Source of the DNA: Atrichornis clamosus | Taxonomy: Eukaryota > Chordata > Aves > Passeriformes > Menuridae | Direction: 5' to 3' | Assembly: GCA_013400975.1 (NCBI GenBank) | Contig: WBMZ01011875.1 | Coordinates: 20,197-84,196 of the forward strand | DNA length: 64,000 nt | Shown: piece by piece, positions 37,598 through 50,400 of the stretch | How positions within the stretch are numbered: the stretch's first letter is position 1 | Layout: every line of letters begins with the position of its first letter | Position numbers and translations under genes: made by a program | The notes under the pieces: generated by a model | The model's database searches: none | What the model saw: only the letters and a program-made list of their open reading frames with translations | Told to the model about the DNA's origin: nothing

Positions 37598-37650
37598 TTA
37601 AGGAGGCCAGACTAGATGATGGTCCCTTCTGGCCTTAAAATATATGAAGC
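37598..37650 (+). mobile_element. very old CR1-type 3' tail
   Basis: GGCCAGACTAGATGATGGTC followed by CCTTCTGGCCTTAAAATATA and TGAAG matches the 3' end of ancient CR1 lineages that are shared by turtles, crocodilians and birds. These end in ACTAGATGA...GGTCCCTTCTGGCCTTAAAATCTATGAA. The match is close despite the age of that lineage, and the flanks are AT-rich and non-repetitive. Confidence 0.7.
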
Positions 37651-39779
37651 TACAAATAACTCAGCCAATAATTAGAAATTTGAGTCTCATTCCTGTGAAT
37701 ATTACAGGCTTGCTGGACTAGAAGCTACAAAGGCTGCACCGAGCTTTCCTCGTGTTTAAAGAGAAGTCATTTCCTGGTACTGGGTCCCCTGAGCAAATCC
37801 CAAGACTGATGTCATTGGCGTTGGTATGGGAGCACGTGCAGGTAAACGACATCACCGTGAACTTGTGTCATGTCCCGCGTCATCTGGATGTGGCAAATAA
37901 GGATAATAAAGAGGTAAAAGTCAGATTTCTCATGATCCTGTCTCCTCCGTAGTTTAGACTGACCTTGACATCCCTATCCCATGCCACAGAGCATGGACAG
38001 AGCCTCCAAAAGAGCAAAAGTGATACATGGTAAGAAAACTTGGAGGAGAAAATGCCATGTTGTCAACATGCAATGTTCAGCATCTTCACCTGCTGGTGAG
38101 GACATATCTCTAGGGAATCTTGTATCCCTAACATGTCTTGCCATTGCTCTTGGCTCTGTTTCCCATCCTCTTCACTTTGTTATTGCTTTTCACTTGGACA
38201 AGTTTTATTGATTTCAGGTCAAGTCTATGTGCAGGGTAACCCTGATGTTGGGCATGTCTGGGGGCATGGGTGAGGAAGAATGACGAAGATGGGGGACTCC
38301 TGGTTTTCTTAGCAGGTTTGCGGCCACTTGAGCCTAATGGAGCTATGAGGAGAGGTTTCATGGCAAACTTTGGGAATCTATCACCAAACAGGATTAGGAA
38401 GCACTGTTATCCCAGTTCTTTGTACAACCCCACTCAGTGTTGCTGTATCGTCTCTCTTTTCCTCCTCACCTTCCCCACATGTAGCTTGGTTTCACATAAG
38501 ACATTTCAGACTTTAGTCTTTGTTTTTTTTACCCCCTATCCTTGCACACATCAATATTTCTTCTTTCCCTGCCTGACTGCAGCAACAGCTCCAGCACTGC
38601 CAGGAGGACACTGCATCCCCAGTGCTGTATCCCAGACCTGCCACTGCCTCCTGCGCCTTCCAGCAAGGGCCAAGCTGGTGGAGGCAAGCTCAGAGTTAAG
38701 ATATAAATGTGTACTCAGCAGAACTTGGCCAACCATAACCAATACCTTTTAAAAATACAGGCAAAGGCTGCAGTGAATCAGAAGACCAAGTCCCTCTCTT
38801 CTTCCACCCCTCAGTGTGCACTTATGCAGCATCCAAATGGGAAACAGCCATGGGAAAGTCTATCCCATGGGAGCAGGGTAACAAGTCCCAGGCAGAGAAA
38901 AATGCACAAAGGGAGGAAAAGGGGGTGGCCATGTTACCAAGGGGATTCACTCCAAAACAAACAAAAAGGTGTGATGAAACGCTGGGTTGCACACATGCAA
39001 ACAGCAACCAGTGGTATTTCCTTGAGCAGGACCTGAATGCTGGGGCTGAGAGCTCTACAACTCAGCATTGCACAAGGGACAGGTTGGAGTCTAGTCTGTT
39101 CTTGTTTTCCCAGTTAAATGCCATTTTTGAAATGTTTTATCCTTTGTATTGTTTAATCTCTGCCATAAACTATATTGGACACGTCATGAATTAGTGCTGC
39201 AGCAGACGCCTTGGCTTGGGGAGTTTCCACTTCTTGAATAAAACTTCTTCCCCTTATAGTTTTGTAGTTTTAGCACACACATGCCTCTCCTGGATCTAGA
39301 GAGCAAGGGTAAAAACAGGGGTCACAACAGTGACCGAGAATCTTTCATTCATATCTAAAAAGACCTGAAAAAGACCTTCCTATTCATGTCAAGCAGTCTT
39401 CCTGAGAAATCCTTTCTGCATTGTTTTTTGCTGACATCTGTACTGCCCCAGGTATGATTAATTCTCCTGCTCACAATAAAATGCTTCTCCTTTGCCTCTG
39501 GAACAGCCTGCAATTTCACAATTAGTTGGTAAAACACACCATGCATTCACCTTAAGCAGCAACGTGAACCTGGGCGGCTTTGCTCCTGACAGCACGAGGG
39601 AGATTTGCCCTCTAGGGAAAACAGCTTGGCACTTGTAGCTTTCTGACGAAGGATGTTCCTGACAGAGTTCAGAGGTGTTGGAGAAAGTGGTTTAGGTTTC
39701 TCAAAGGGCTGGTTGTTCTTGGGAGGCTCTTCCTAGGGTCTGTGAGGCTCGGGGTGGGCTCGGAAGGAGGGTGAGTTTG
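37651..39779. other. unassigned non-coding sequence
   Basis: No gene recognised. The part from 39100 to 39560 is AT-rich, with AATAAA-like hexamers at about 39239 and 39475 and only short frames. It could be conserved or an unrecognised old repeat. Confidence 0.4.
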
Positions 39780-39990
39780 GGTAATCAGCGTGGGCCCTGG
39801 GTCGGGCCGATCCCAGTGCAGCCCCCAGCGTCCCCCGCCCGCCGCCATTTCGGGACATACCTCTCATTCCTGCTGCCTCAATTACTGCAGCTGATCCCTT
39901 CCCCGCCACAGCCCCAGGGACACAAACTGACACCCGCTGATCAAGCTTGGGCTCCTCCGGATCCCCGGGGCCCTGTGGGAGCAAAGGCTC
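39780..39990. promoter_or_regulatory. CpG-dense patch with YY1-like site
   Basis: CpGs are dense here in a region where they are otherwise sparse (GGTCGGGCCGATCC, GCGTCCCCCGCCCGCCGCC). GCCGCCATTTCGG at 39841-39853 is the reverse complement of an AAATGGCGGC site, the YY1 type common in promoters. No TATA box and no clear downstream exon is visible on either strand. It may be a small promoter or an orphan CpG island. Confidence 0.25.
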
Positions 39991-40529
39991 CTCTGCCACC
40001 GCTCCCACCCACACCAAGGGCTGCCCCACAGTCCCCCCAGGGATATGGGGATCCTTCCAAGGTGAACCCCAGGCATGGATGCTGTTGTAAGAGGAGAGGG
40101 AAGGTGTTGGGGGACTTGGGAATGCTGATGTACCACAGGACGTTTGCTAGCATGGGTAGGATCAACCGAGGATCGTGTGAAGCAATGCTGGTGCCAAGGT
40201 TGGGATGGCTGGGCCGAGACCAGGGTCTCTGGCAGCCTCCTGCAACTCTCTGTTTCCAGGACAGCTCTGTGGTGCTGGTGCTGGGGTCACTTTGCCTTGC
40301 AGCTGGAAAGCCCCCCTATAAATCCCGCTTCAGGGAGCTCTGAGTTCTCACACATGATGATAAAAGCTGCTTGTTTGGAGCAGGGCTGACAGATACCGCC
40401 CTACTCCCTCCAGCAGCTCTGTGGGGTGGTCTGTGTGTGGGGGGAGCTAGGCAGGGTTAGCACCTGGAGGCTGCTGGGCTGGGTGGGTGCAGCCTGGCTG
40501 GGGATTTATCACTTTTGTTAGCAGCAGAG

Positions 40530-40700
40530 AGCAGGACCCGACGGTCCAGCCCGTGTGCAGCCAGGGAAGGCTGCGAGTGCTGGCTGACCGGCACAGGGTG
40601 TAAAGCTCTCCTTATGGAGCCCAGCGCTCTTGTTAAAACTTTAAGGCTCGACTTCTCGTCGGCCGCTGCGGCTGAGCGTGCAGCCTGCTCGCAGCAGAGG
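40530..40700. promoter_or_regulatory. CpG-dense patch
   Basis: About a dozen CpGs in roughly 170 bp (CCCGACGGTCC, GACCGGCAC, GGCTCGACTTCTCGTCGGCC, GCTGCGGCTGAGCGTGC). It stands 0.2 kb upstream of a CR1 fragment but is not part of it. No gene start can be recognised on either strand. Confidence 0.25.
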
Positions 40701-40897
40701 TGTGGAGGGATGGAACAGCAGCTGTGTGCCACCACAGAGCCTCTGTGATGGTGCCACCCCGGTGTCTGAGCCTCCCCTGTGAGAGACTGTCAGAGGGAGA
40801 CATAAATGGTTACCCCCATCCCTTGTGGTTACTGAACTGGGATCCCAAATCTACCTTTGGTCTGGAAGAACTTGGGAAACCCACTGTGAACCGAAAA

Positions 40898-41741
40898 CAG
40901 GGAGGGCCTGCAGAGAGACCTTGGCAGATTAAAGGATGGGGCCATCCCCGCCTGTGTGAAGTTCAGCAGGGGAAGTGCCGGACTCTGCACCTGGGACAGG
41001 GCACCCCTGGCTGTGTGTATGGGCTGGGGAAGGAGAGGCTGGGCAGCAGCTGCAGGAAGGGACCTGCGAGTCCATGGCCAGCTGGACATGAGCCAGCAGT
41101 GCCCCGGAGCCAGGAGGGACATCCCTGTCCTGGGGGACCAGGCCCAGCATCGCCGGCCGGGCCAGGGAGGAGATTGTCCCGCTCTGCTCTGCAGTGGGGC
41201 AGCCTCACCTCGAGTCCTGGGGCAGCTCTGGCACCACAATATGAGGAAGATCTTAAACTATTAGAGAGTGTCCAAAGGAGGGCAGTGAAGATGGTGAAGG
41301 GCCTTGAGGGCAGGCTGTATGAGGAGCTGAGGGCACTTGGCCTGTTCAGTTGGAGGAGACTGAGGTCAGAGCTCATTGCAATGTACAGCTTCCTCATGAG
41401 GGGAAGAGGAGGGGCAGACACTGATCTCTTTTCTGTGGTGACCAGTGACAGAACCTGAGGGAACAGCCTGAAGTTGTGTCAGGGGAGGTTTAGGTTGGAT
41501 ATGAGGAAAAAGGATTGTCACACAGAGGTTGGATATGAGGAAAAAGGATTTTCACCCAGGGCACTGGAACAGGCTCTCCAGGGCAGTGGTCACTGCACCA
41601 AGCCTGACACAGCTCAAGAAGCTTTTGGAAAATACTCTCAGGCACATGGTGTGACTGTTGGGGATGGTGCTGTGCATGGCCAGGAGTGGGACTCAATGAT
41701 CCTTGTGGATCCTATCCAACTCAGTGGATTCTGTGATTCTG
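40898..41741 (+). mobile_element. CR1 LINE, 3' part with end of reading frame 2
   Basis: The longest CR1 piece in the window. It carries the CCTGCAGAGAGACC and AAGTTCAGCAGGGGAAGTGC blocks, GGACATGAGCCAGCAGTG, and AGAGAGTGTCCAAAGGAGGG, whose frame reads LLESVQRRAVKMVKGLEG. It continues through YEELRALGLFSWRRL and DLFSVVTSDRT to a stop at 41458. The 3' untranslated part has CAGGCACATGGTGTGACTG, TGCATGGCCAGGAGTGGGAC, CAATGATCCTTGTGG and a short tail TTCTGTGATTCTG. Indels in the first half break the frame. The element is 5'-truncated and lacks the endonuclease and the catalytic centre. Confidence 0.92.
41492..41559 (+). repeat. 34-bp tandem duplication inside CR1
   Basis: AGGTTGGATATGAGGAAAAA starts at 41492 and again at 41526, so a 34-bp segment is duplicated with two or three differences. 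Other CR1 copies have this block once, so the duplication arose within this copy or its source. It adds 34 bp and shifts the residual reading frame. Confidence 0.85.
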
Positions 41742-44700
41742 TTTTTTCAGTGATCCTGGAGGCACTCTCTAAGGTGAATCTCCCTCTGTATAACCTGCCC
41801 TTATCACCAGTGAAGCCCACAGTGGCTGCCCTCAAGTATGGGTGTCTTGGCTGTGTGTTTCCTGCCCAAGTTTGTCTGGTCAATTCCTAAACACCAGCTC
41901 TCCAAAGGAGTGGCTTCGTTCTCCAGGTAATGCATGCAAGTTCCTATTTGAGAAGTGCAGAGAAGCTCATCCAGACTGACAATCTAACCAGGTTCTGGTA
42001 GGATGGCACGGGACTACTGGTGGGATGTGGAGAAGAAAGAGCAGGAACACAAAAATTTGAAGAAGACAGAGAATAAGTCTGCAGTGTGGTCTAGCAACAG
42101 GGTAAGAATGGCATGTGCATGGATGCAGATGGAAAACTCATGGCCCACTGTGCTGAAAAATCTCAGGAGGAACCAGTGTGGTGGCTTCTGGGTACCACAT
42201 GGCCAGGGCCAGACTGGAAAGGAAGGACTGAGGAGAACCCAGCCTGGAGGAGTAGGTGAAGGGCCAGCTGGAGACAACCTGCAAAGCGAACAAAACAGCC
42301 TTGGCTGCCATCCCACCCTGGTTTGTTACCACAGGAGCAGCTGGTCTGAGAGCCGCTGCTCTGCTCCGTTCTCTTGGGCTGTTTTCCCCCCACAACTGGA
42401 TGTTTGCATTCGCAGCTCAGTCCTTGTTTAGGCTGGGAGACTGGATGGTGAGAAGGGAAGTAAAACACTGGCACAGCTGAGCAGAAGGGGATGAAATCCA
42501 AGGTATTCATAAGGAACTGCACTTTTCCAGATTCCTTTATCTGAGACTTCTGTGAACTGCAGTGGCCTAATTAATATTTTGACTAAAGGGAGCCTTGAAG
42601 GACAGATTCTCCCTCCTTGTCACAGAGCTGTGAAGACACAACATGCAGCATCCCCTTATTCATCTTTAAATCTCTGAGGCAGCTTGAGTCACCCAGGTGG
42701 CCCCATTTCTACCTTCCCATCATTTCTAGTGGGAAAATTGAGTAAAATGCTCTCTTCATGAATTGCAAATTCCTGCCACTCTTTTTCCAAGTATCAGAAA
42801 GAAGGAGGGGGAAGCATAAGCCCATGGCATAAATCCCTTGCGAGCCCCCTACCTGTCCCACTTTTAATTAAATGTTGTTAAATTATCCTCTGCTTCAGCA
42901 ACTTGGTGGTAGAGGCTGGTGTCTGGAGCAGCAGAAGAGATCCTCAGGCAGGGCTCAAGGGGAACATGGGTTTTTTTGGAGTGTAGACCTCACTTTAATT
43001 TGCTGAGTTTTCTGAATTCTTGTGTTGTTGGGAAGTAAAGGCAAGGGGACAAAATAAAGATGAAAGGACAGCTTTTCTCCACATCTGGGGTGTAGTGAGG
43101 AGTCAGGAACATCTCTCGCTGTGCCTGTGGTCTCTGCTGTGAAGCTTTACAATGCTGCTTGCTCTGCTGTCCCACCCCAGGTTTGCAAACTGGAAATGGC
43201 CACAGAATGGGTTGCAGCAGCACCCTGAAGGCAGGGGTGGGTGGTGGGGACCTCACTCCTCATCCTCACCGCCCTGGACAGCTCCAGCATGGCCACCATG
43301 GTCCGAACCACACGCTGCCCACTCTGGCCAGCAGAACCCCGCATCAGGGTAAGCATCGAGCCCAACATCCAGCTGGCTCCTTGTCCTCCCTGTGCCCATC
43401 CCTGCAGCCGCCCCAGGGCAGCTGCTTCCTTCCAGGACTATTTGGGGTGTTGCCGTGGGAGGCTCAGCAGATTCTCAGGGGCTGTGGCTCTCCAGGAAGC
43501 CAGATACCAAATCCTCTTCTCTTTCCAGACCCTCCCAGAGCCAGAGCCTTGCCTCAGCATCTGTTTATAACTCCTGAAGCTGGCCAGGCTGTTTGGTTTG
43601 GGATAAAGCACAGTCTGGCAGGGCTCCTCCCTGCCACCACAGTGGCACACAGCTGCTTATCTTCCATGACAGACCCTTTCCAAGAGCTCTGGGAGCTGGG
43701 CTGCCTGCACTGGCCCCAGAAGGCGTGTGCCCGGGATGGGTGTGGGAGGAAGACAGCAACCAGCTGGGTTTAATCATCCAGGATGTGCTGGGAAGCTGGG
43801 TGGGATGGCTGCGGTGGCAGGAGATGGTGCTGGAAGTGGGGAGATGGGCCGGGGCTGGATGCTTCGTGGGAATGCTTGGGGAGAGAGCTGTGCAGGAGAG
43901 CAGGTGCTGGCCTTGCTGGGCATGGTGGCCACAGAGAAGTCTGGATATCAAATCCCAAGAAGAAGAAAGCTCCTTTGGAACCAGCTGAGCTTGGGGAGGG
44001 GCACAAAGCCTGTTCCCCACCACTCTGAGATGGCACAGGAGGGTCCCAAGCATTTTGTGGGTGAATGGTCAAGCAAGGCACTGGCCTGGCCACTCATTGG
44101 CTTGAGGATCTTGTGCTGGGGTGCTGGGGCTGTGAGGGGAGCATATGCACACAGGGACGTGGGCTGCTCTGCCCCTTCCCCTGTCCTGCCCCACGGAGAG
44201 CTCTTCCCTGCGTGACAGCAGCACCATCAGGGGTGCTCCTCCAGCGGGAGATGCTGATGTCCAGGGCATGGTGTTAGCAGGGCCGACACGGGCTTCCACC
44301 AGCACTGGGGTTTAACTTCATGCCTGACCCCTGTCGTGCCCAGCTGACTTTTGCACCAGGCTGGGGTTGGTCTCCTCCCCTGGGAAGGCACGCGGTCCGT
44401 GCTTTCCGTGTGGGTGGAACGGGAGGATGGACAAGCCAGGGCAAGCTGATGGGCACAGCTCTGCCCACTGCTGTCACCGACACAGGTACCCTGCTCTGCC
44501 CTCCAGATGTGGCTGTAGCAAGAGCGTGGTGGCCTTACTGCCCACACAGAGGATGCTGTGGGAGCCGTGCAGCCCTGGGTGGCTCCAGCCTGTCTCTGCC
44601 ACCCTCTGCTCTGGCCGGCTGCACTCTCAGACCAGCAGCACAGGGCACAGCCCCCCAGCACAGCCTCCCACAGGCAGCAGACTTTGAGATTCCCTCTTTT

Positions 44701-47329
44701 CCCAGGCTGGCAAAGGAGCAGTGGCTGCCTCCTGACCCACTATCAGTATGGGGTGATAAAGGCAGCTTCCTGTCACTGGGGCGCTTGCTTTCATCTCTCA
44801 CATGAGTTTATAGACAACGTTAGCATGAAACCTATTTTAACCCTAGACTTTCTGCTGCAAAGCTCCAGCCTCATCCAGGCATGACACTGGGCCAGTACCT
44901 GCGTGATATAACAAGTTCATGGGGGAAGCAGAGCCCGAGGTCAGCTTGGACTTCCTGGAGGAGGGTGAGAATCAACAAGCATTCACTTGCAGGCAAGTCA
45001 CACAGCCTGCCAACACCTTCGCTGACTCATCAAAATTGAAAATCTTTTGAGAAGAGAGTTCACTTTTCTGCATTTCTGATGGGAAGCAGCCAGAGGGCCA
45101 AAGGAGATGTGTCTGAACTCTTCCAGCCACCCACCTTGCTGAGGGCTGTGTGCCAGAGCCTGGCTCCATCATGGGGAACTTGGAGATTTCTAGGTCTGGG
45201 TCCAAATCATGGTGAAACCAATACTGGCACATCCTGGTGCCCCAGGGAAGGGATCTGCTGCCTCTGCAGAGCAATCCTTGCTCCCACACAGCTGTTAGTA
45301 GGCAGCTGAGATAGCTTCCAGAGAGGAGAAGGTGAAGTGTCCATTTCTTCTGAGCTGGATGATGTTCATGCAGTATTGCTGGGGTGGATTCAGCCCTGCT
45401 CCTGGCAATTCTCTTCTCTACCAGGCCTTGCAGCCTGCCTTGCTCTCCAAAGTCATTGCCTTACTTGATCCACGAGATTCTGTGCTTCCACACAGCCCCC
45501 AGATTACACCCTGCTGGAGTCCACTTCACATTGGGAACACTCTGGGTAAGTTCCTCTCCTTGGGTAAGGTTTCTTTGCAAACCTGGGTGACTTCTTTCTG
45601 ACTTAGCCCTCCGAAAGCTCCCGGGCTTATTTTGCAAACCCAAGACCTGAGTTTGCTAAGACATGCAGAGGCTGGGGGTTCTGCTTGTTGGACACTGAGG
45701 TTTCTGCAAGACTTGGCTGAAGACTTGCTTACAGGACCAGCCAGAAGATATTTGTCTTTTTAAATCTGCCACCATCTGCACTCATGCTGTTCCCACTGGC
45801 TGAGTCACTTATGTCTTATTTGTAATTATTTCACTGTGTTTGCAGATTGGGGGGCAAAACTTTTCTGTCCATGCCAAACACAGCACATAAGAGGCCGGTG
45901 ACACGCCCCTCTCACTGCACAGCTGCTCTCAGCTGGAGGGAGCAGCTGGGCTGTAAACCCCAATGCAAACCAGGGCAAGGGATGCTTGGACAGCCAAGGC
46001 CTGGGGGTGAAAATGAGGTATGGAAGGTGAAGAGGAGGTTTGCTGGGTCTCCGTGGCCCTAAAAACCTTGAGCTGAACGTTATCAGTGCGAGACTGGAGC
46101 TTGTTATGGAACAGGTCATACAGACAAGGGACTGGAAAAAATGGGGTGACTGGGAAACTGGGCAGGAGGGTGAGAGGCAAAGAAACCACAGAGCAAATCC
46201 CATTCTGGCAAGGTGGGCAGAGGGGAGACTGAGGTCTGCAGGTGACAGAGGTGAAGCCTTCCTACAAACACCACAAAGAAGAGATTTTATGGCATCCTGT
46301 ACATGAAATCTCCTGGCAGGGCAAGCTGAGCCCTGCATTTGTCACTCATTTAAAATTCTATTCTTCATCCTTCTTTACAGGCTCTTGTTTTTCTTTCTCC
46401 AATGCTGAAACACGAAGGCGAAAAGACACAGCTGAAATCTTGCTGCTTTGTAGGGGTTGGGGAGCAGAGCATGAGAGGACAAGGGTGGTGACCCTCTGGA
46501 CTGCTCCTTCTCCAAAGTTTGGTAGCAAAGAAAGGACAGAAAATGAAACAATCCCCAACATATCAGCCTCTCTTTCCCCCACAAAACAGTGCTTTTAAAT
46601 CAGCCAGTCTGTGGAGGGAGTGTCCACAAGCTGCACCCCTTCTCTAGAGACCTCCACCTGTTTGGTAACCACAGTCTGTTGCCTCCATTGGTGACTCATC
46701 TGCACAAATGTCGACCTCTCTCATGGAGGTGTTTGTGTTCTTACAGCTCCTTGCATGACAAAGTGTTGCTCTGGATGGCCTCCAGATGCAGCCATCCATT
46801 ACGTGTCAAAAAATAATCCTGCTGCTGAATAACCTCCATCGTGACCCCAGAGGAAGATTGATGCTTACCTGCAAATAAAGGTGACGATAGCATGGCCCGT
46901 GTTGAAGACCCAGCATGAACAACCAGGTTGTGCCAGGAGTGCAGCAAGAAGGTCACAACAGAAGGACCACAGCCAAAGAAACACAGGGAGGTGACTGGCA
47001 TGGGCACTGGCATGATGTTGGGAGAGTTCTGAGAAGGGACATAAGGTATTTCTGCAGGATTACTCTTTCTTTCTTTCCCTTGACAGGCATTTCCCAAATC
47101 CAGCGCAATGAGAGGCTGGTAGGAAAATTCTAGTTTTGTCTAACTGAGAAACGGGAGCTTAGGACATTGCCTAGGATGGGGAGGAAATAATCTAGATGCA
47201 AAAGATTTAAGGATGAACTGCTTTGGTGTGAAGAAAACTGCTCATGGCAACAAAGAGAGTGGCAGCTACAGGGAGCGACCACCCACACCAAACCCCTGGC
47301 TCTCTGCTGGGGGCACCAGGATCAGCCCA
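41742..47329. other. long unassigned stretch
   Basis: No gene or RNA gene recognised. GC-rich from 43100 to 44900 with many overlapping frames. A possible short exon on the plus strand ends at 43348, where CAGG is followed by GTAAGC; the upstream frame reads TSLLILTALDSSSMATMVRT, but no paired exon is recognised. The region from 45780 to 46600 is plain mixed sequence. Confidence 0.4.
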
Positions 47330-47480
47330 TCTTCAGAGCCTGACAGAGCCCAAGGAGAGTTTGAACAATGCTCTCAGGGACAGCGTGGGATTGTTGGGGT
47401 GTCCTGTGCAGGGCCAGGAGCTGGACTCAATGATCTTTGTGGCTCCCTTCCAGCTCAGCATATTCCACGATTCTGTGGTC
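47330..47480 (+). mobile_element. CR1 LINE, 3' end fragment
   Basis: CCTGACAGAGCCCAAGGAGA, a GCTCTCAGGGACAGCGTGGG block, GATTGTTGGGGTGTCCTGTG, CAGGGCCAGGAGCTGGACTC, AATGATCTTTGTGGCTCCC and a tail ATTCCACGATTCTGTGG. These match the blocks at 7672-7822 and 63190-63501 in order and strand. It is 5'-truncated and non-coding. Confidence 0.9.
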
Positions 47481-50400
47481 TCTAAGCAGCTCAAGTGGTG
47501 GGAAAATGGATCATGGCCTCAGGCATGTAGGACATCTCTGGTTGTGCCAAGCAGGTCATGCCAAGCAGGCCGGGAGCAAGGCCCTGTGGGGTCAGCAAGC
47601 AGGAGCATCAGGTTTGAAGCAGGCAAAAGAGGCCAACTCCTCATTGGGAAGGGGGTCTGAGTTCCTACTGGAGAGTCGGGAAGATGAGAGCACAACTAGG
47701 AAATCCAAGGAGCTCAGGGCAACGGGTTGGTGGAGAGAAAAAGAGACACTCCTGAACCATCAAGAGTAACTGAAGCCATGTCCTGAGCCACCTGCAGATG
47801 GGCACCCAGAGGTGAAAAAACAGCTGTGAAGCTGAACAGCTCTGTCTCCAGACGCTTGGCTGACCGCGGGGACAGGGCTCACTGAGCACCGGTGCTGGGA
47901 CACTGCCCTGTGACAATGCCAAGCAGCTCCTGCACTGCTTCTGAACAACAGATTGAGGCACCTTCAGGCTGTGAGCTGCTGGGCTGTGCTGTGCAGCAGT
48001 TCTGCTGGACCAGGATATGGGAAGCACCTCAGGAGCACTGTGAAAAGCTCACAGAGCTTTTCCGCAGAGCTCATGTACCAAAGGTCAGTGCTCCATTTTG
48101 GGCCTTGACCAAAAGGTTCAGATGACACTCAGATGCTCTTTCTCCTACATCTCTGCCCAGATAAGAATCAAGTGGTGAAAGGTTGGAGAAATAAGTCTGA
48201 TGGGGTTCTGGGGCTGTTGTTTCAGTAGCTCCAGAAAGCACAAGGCTGGCAGTACTGTGCAAAGATGTGACCATGTGCTGACCAGACCTTTCCTATCAAG
48301 TCAGGCTTTCTCCAGGTTCAATCACAAGGTGTTTTTAGGACAGAAATGGAAAGAATTAAAGAAAGAAAATGAAGACCATTAGGTTAAAGTAGGCCCTACC
48401 AAAAAAGTAGTTCTGTAGGCCCTCTCTGCCCCTCCTTTAGTACTCAGTGACTTTGTGACAATCCTCTGTGCCCCTTAGAAGTCCGGCTCTGTTGTCACCT
48501 CTGAGGCCAGGCTGTCAGTCTGTTCCCTGCTTCTCTCAGCATATTCACAGCCTTTGCTCAGCCATAGTCTCCTTTCCTGGAGATATTTTGGTCCCAATCA
48601 TGTTTTTCTCCACCCTTCGACTCTGTCTTACTCCCTTAGGATCAGCGTCCCATGTTCTCCCAGGGGAGGGCAAATCTGCTCTTTTTTCCCCTTTTTTAAG
48701 TAACGAGACCCAAAAAGCACAACGGATCCCCTCCATCACAGATGAACACCTACAAGTAGGTGCTCTGGAGATGACTGAAGCTGGGACAGGAGGAGGGAGC
48801 CTTCAAGACCTGCTGCCTTTGGTGTGGCCACAGTGATCCCAAAAGATCTAAGTGCAGTGGGACATGCTGCCCACACCAGCTGGAGCGGGTGCCGTGAGCT
48901 GGAGCTACCACTCCCAGAGCCCTCTGGAGGGAGGTGGGGCTCTCTTGGGTATGGAAGGGCTTCTCAGATGCCTCACAGCTGGTACAGCACCCTGCAAGGA
49001 GCAGGAAAGTGACCCCAGCAGCCAACATCACCCCAATGTCTCTGTGAGCTTGTAGGGGTGCTGGAGGGCAGTGGGGGTGAACTCTGCCCACGAAGCCTCT
49101 GAGCACCCCCAGCATGGAGGGCACTGTGCAGCTTTCCAGAGGGGCTGGCTGAAGGAGACAGCCATGCTCACCTTGACTCTTTTCTTGGCTTCCTGCACCC
49201 CCAGCCTCCAGCATTTGTACATCAGGGCATTAATTCAACCCCAAACATTTCTGCCCTCCCCAGATTTCTGCAGCCCATTCAGCACCTTCCACCACTTCTG
49301 CACCACGTGTGCGTTCATAAGCTTTTGCCCCATTCCTCACCACCCAGCTGAAGGGGATCTGGACACCAAGTCCTCTGAGGGGTGCTTTATGAACTTCCTA
49401 CTCCATAAACCTCTCTGAGGCACTCTGTTCCTGCTCCACACGGCCAGACCATCACCTTATTTCAGAGCTGTGGTGGGAGCCCCCATGCCTGGGCAGGGGT
49501 CCTGCTCCTCACCAGCAGATGCAGACCACTACTGCTCTTGGATTTTTTTAGGAGGGGCTCTTTCTAATTTTCACTTTTTTATTTTGAAACCAGTCACAGC
49601 TGTTCCCATATTTTAAAATATTTGTAGACCTGTGCTTAAAATACCTGCAGGGACTCTCAGGATCGGCCAGTGCAGCACAGAAGAGGTTCAGGTTTGCAAG
49701 CCTTTAACTCACCGTGGGACTATTTGTTCTTTCATGCTCAGTGCTGGAATGCTTCGAGGTGTTTAAGCAAGGCCAAGGCCACGGCACGGGAATGCAGGTC
49801 TTTACCAGGCTTTGCCTTTAATTGCCTCCATGCCTGCACTCCCCTGTCCCCCACAAAGTGGAGAGATGGGAGCTGTGCAGACAGCCAAGGAGAAAGGTGC
49901 AGGGGAGGAATGGAGCTCCAGCCCTGGGAAAAGCAGGACTCAGGGTAGAGGGCTTTGCAAACACTTGGTGTGTGATAAGATGTGGCACCGATGCACGGAG
50001 GCAGTCCCTGGTTATCCTCACAGGCAAACCCAGCAGAGCAGAGCTGTAAGAGGGGTCTACAGAGCCTGGAGAGGAGCAGGCACCGCTCAGCCGAGATGCT
50101 GAGCTCCTGCTGGTGGCACTCTGCTCTCTGAAGCTGCTGCCTCCCCGGGCTGAGGTCACGAAAGATGTCAAAGAGCTGTTTTTAACAGGAGGGGGTGTTT
50201 GGCTCGATGACTGGCTCCACTCCAAAGGGAATAAAATCACCAGCTCCCTGCGTGCACCATGTGCAGCTGCAGTGTCCAGCAACGGGGGCTGGGGTCCGAC
50301 GGTGTTGGCAGAGGTGTTTTGGAGGGACAGGACAGTCCCCGAATTTTTGCAGCCCCCCGGGGCCCCCATGGACCCAAGGTGATGCTGCAAGGTGGAAGGT

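Noticed and set aside
39100..39560. 3' end of a transcript, from AATAAA-like hexamers near 39239 and 39475
   Set aside because: AATAAA is frequent in AT-rich DNA, and no upstream exon or downstream GU-rich element pattern could be tied to it.
40700..41458. 252-codon plus-strand frame as a host gene
   Set aside because: Its second half is the residual CR1 reading frame 2; the first half is unrelated upstream sequence joined by chance.
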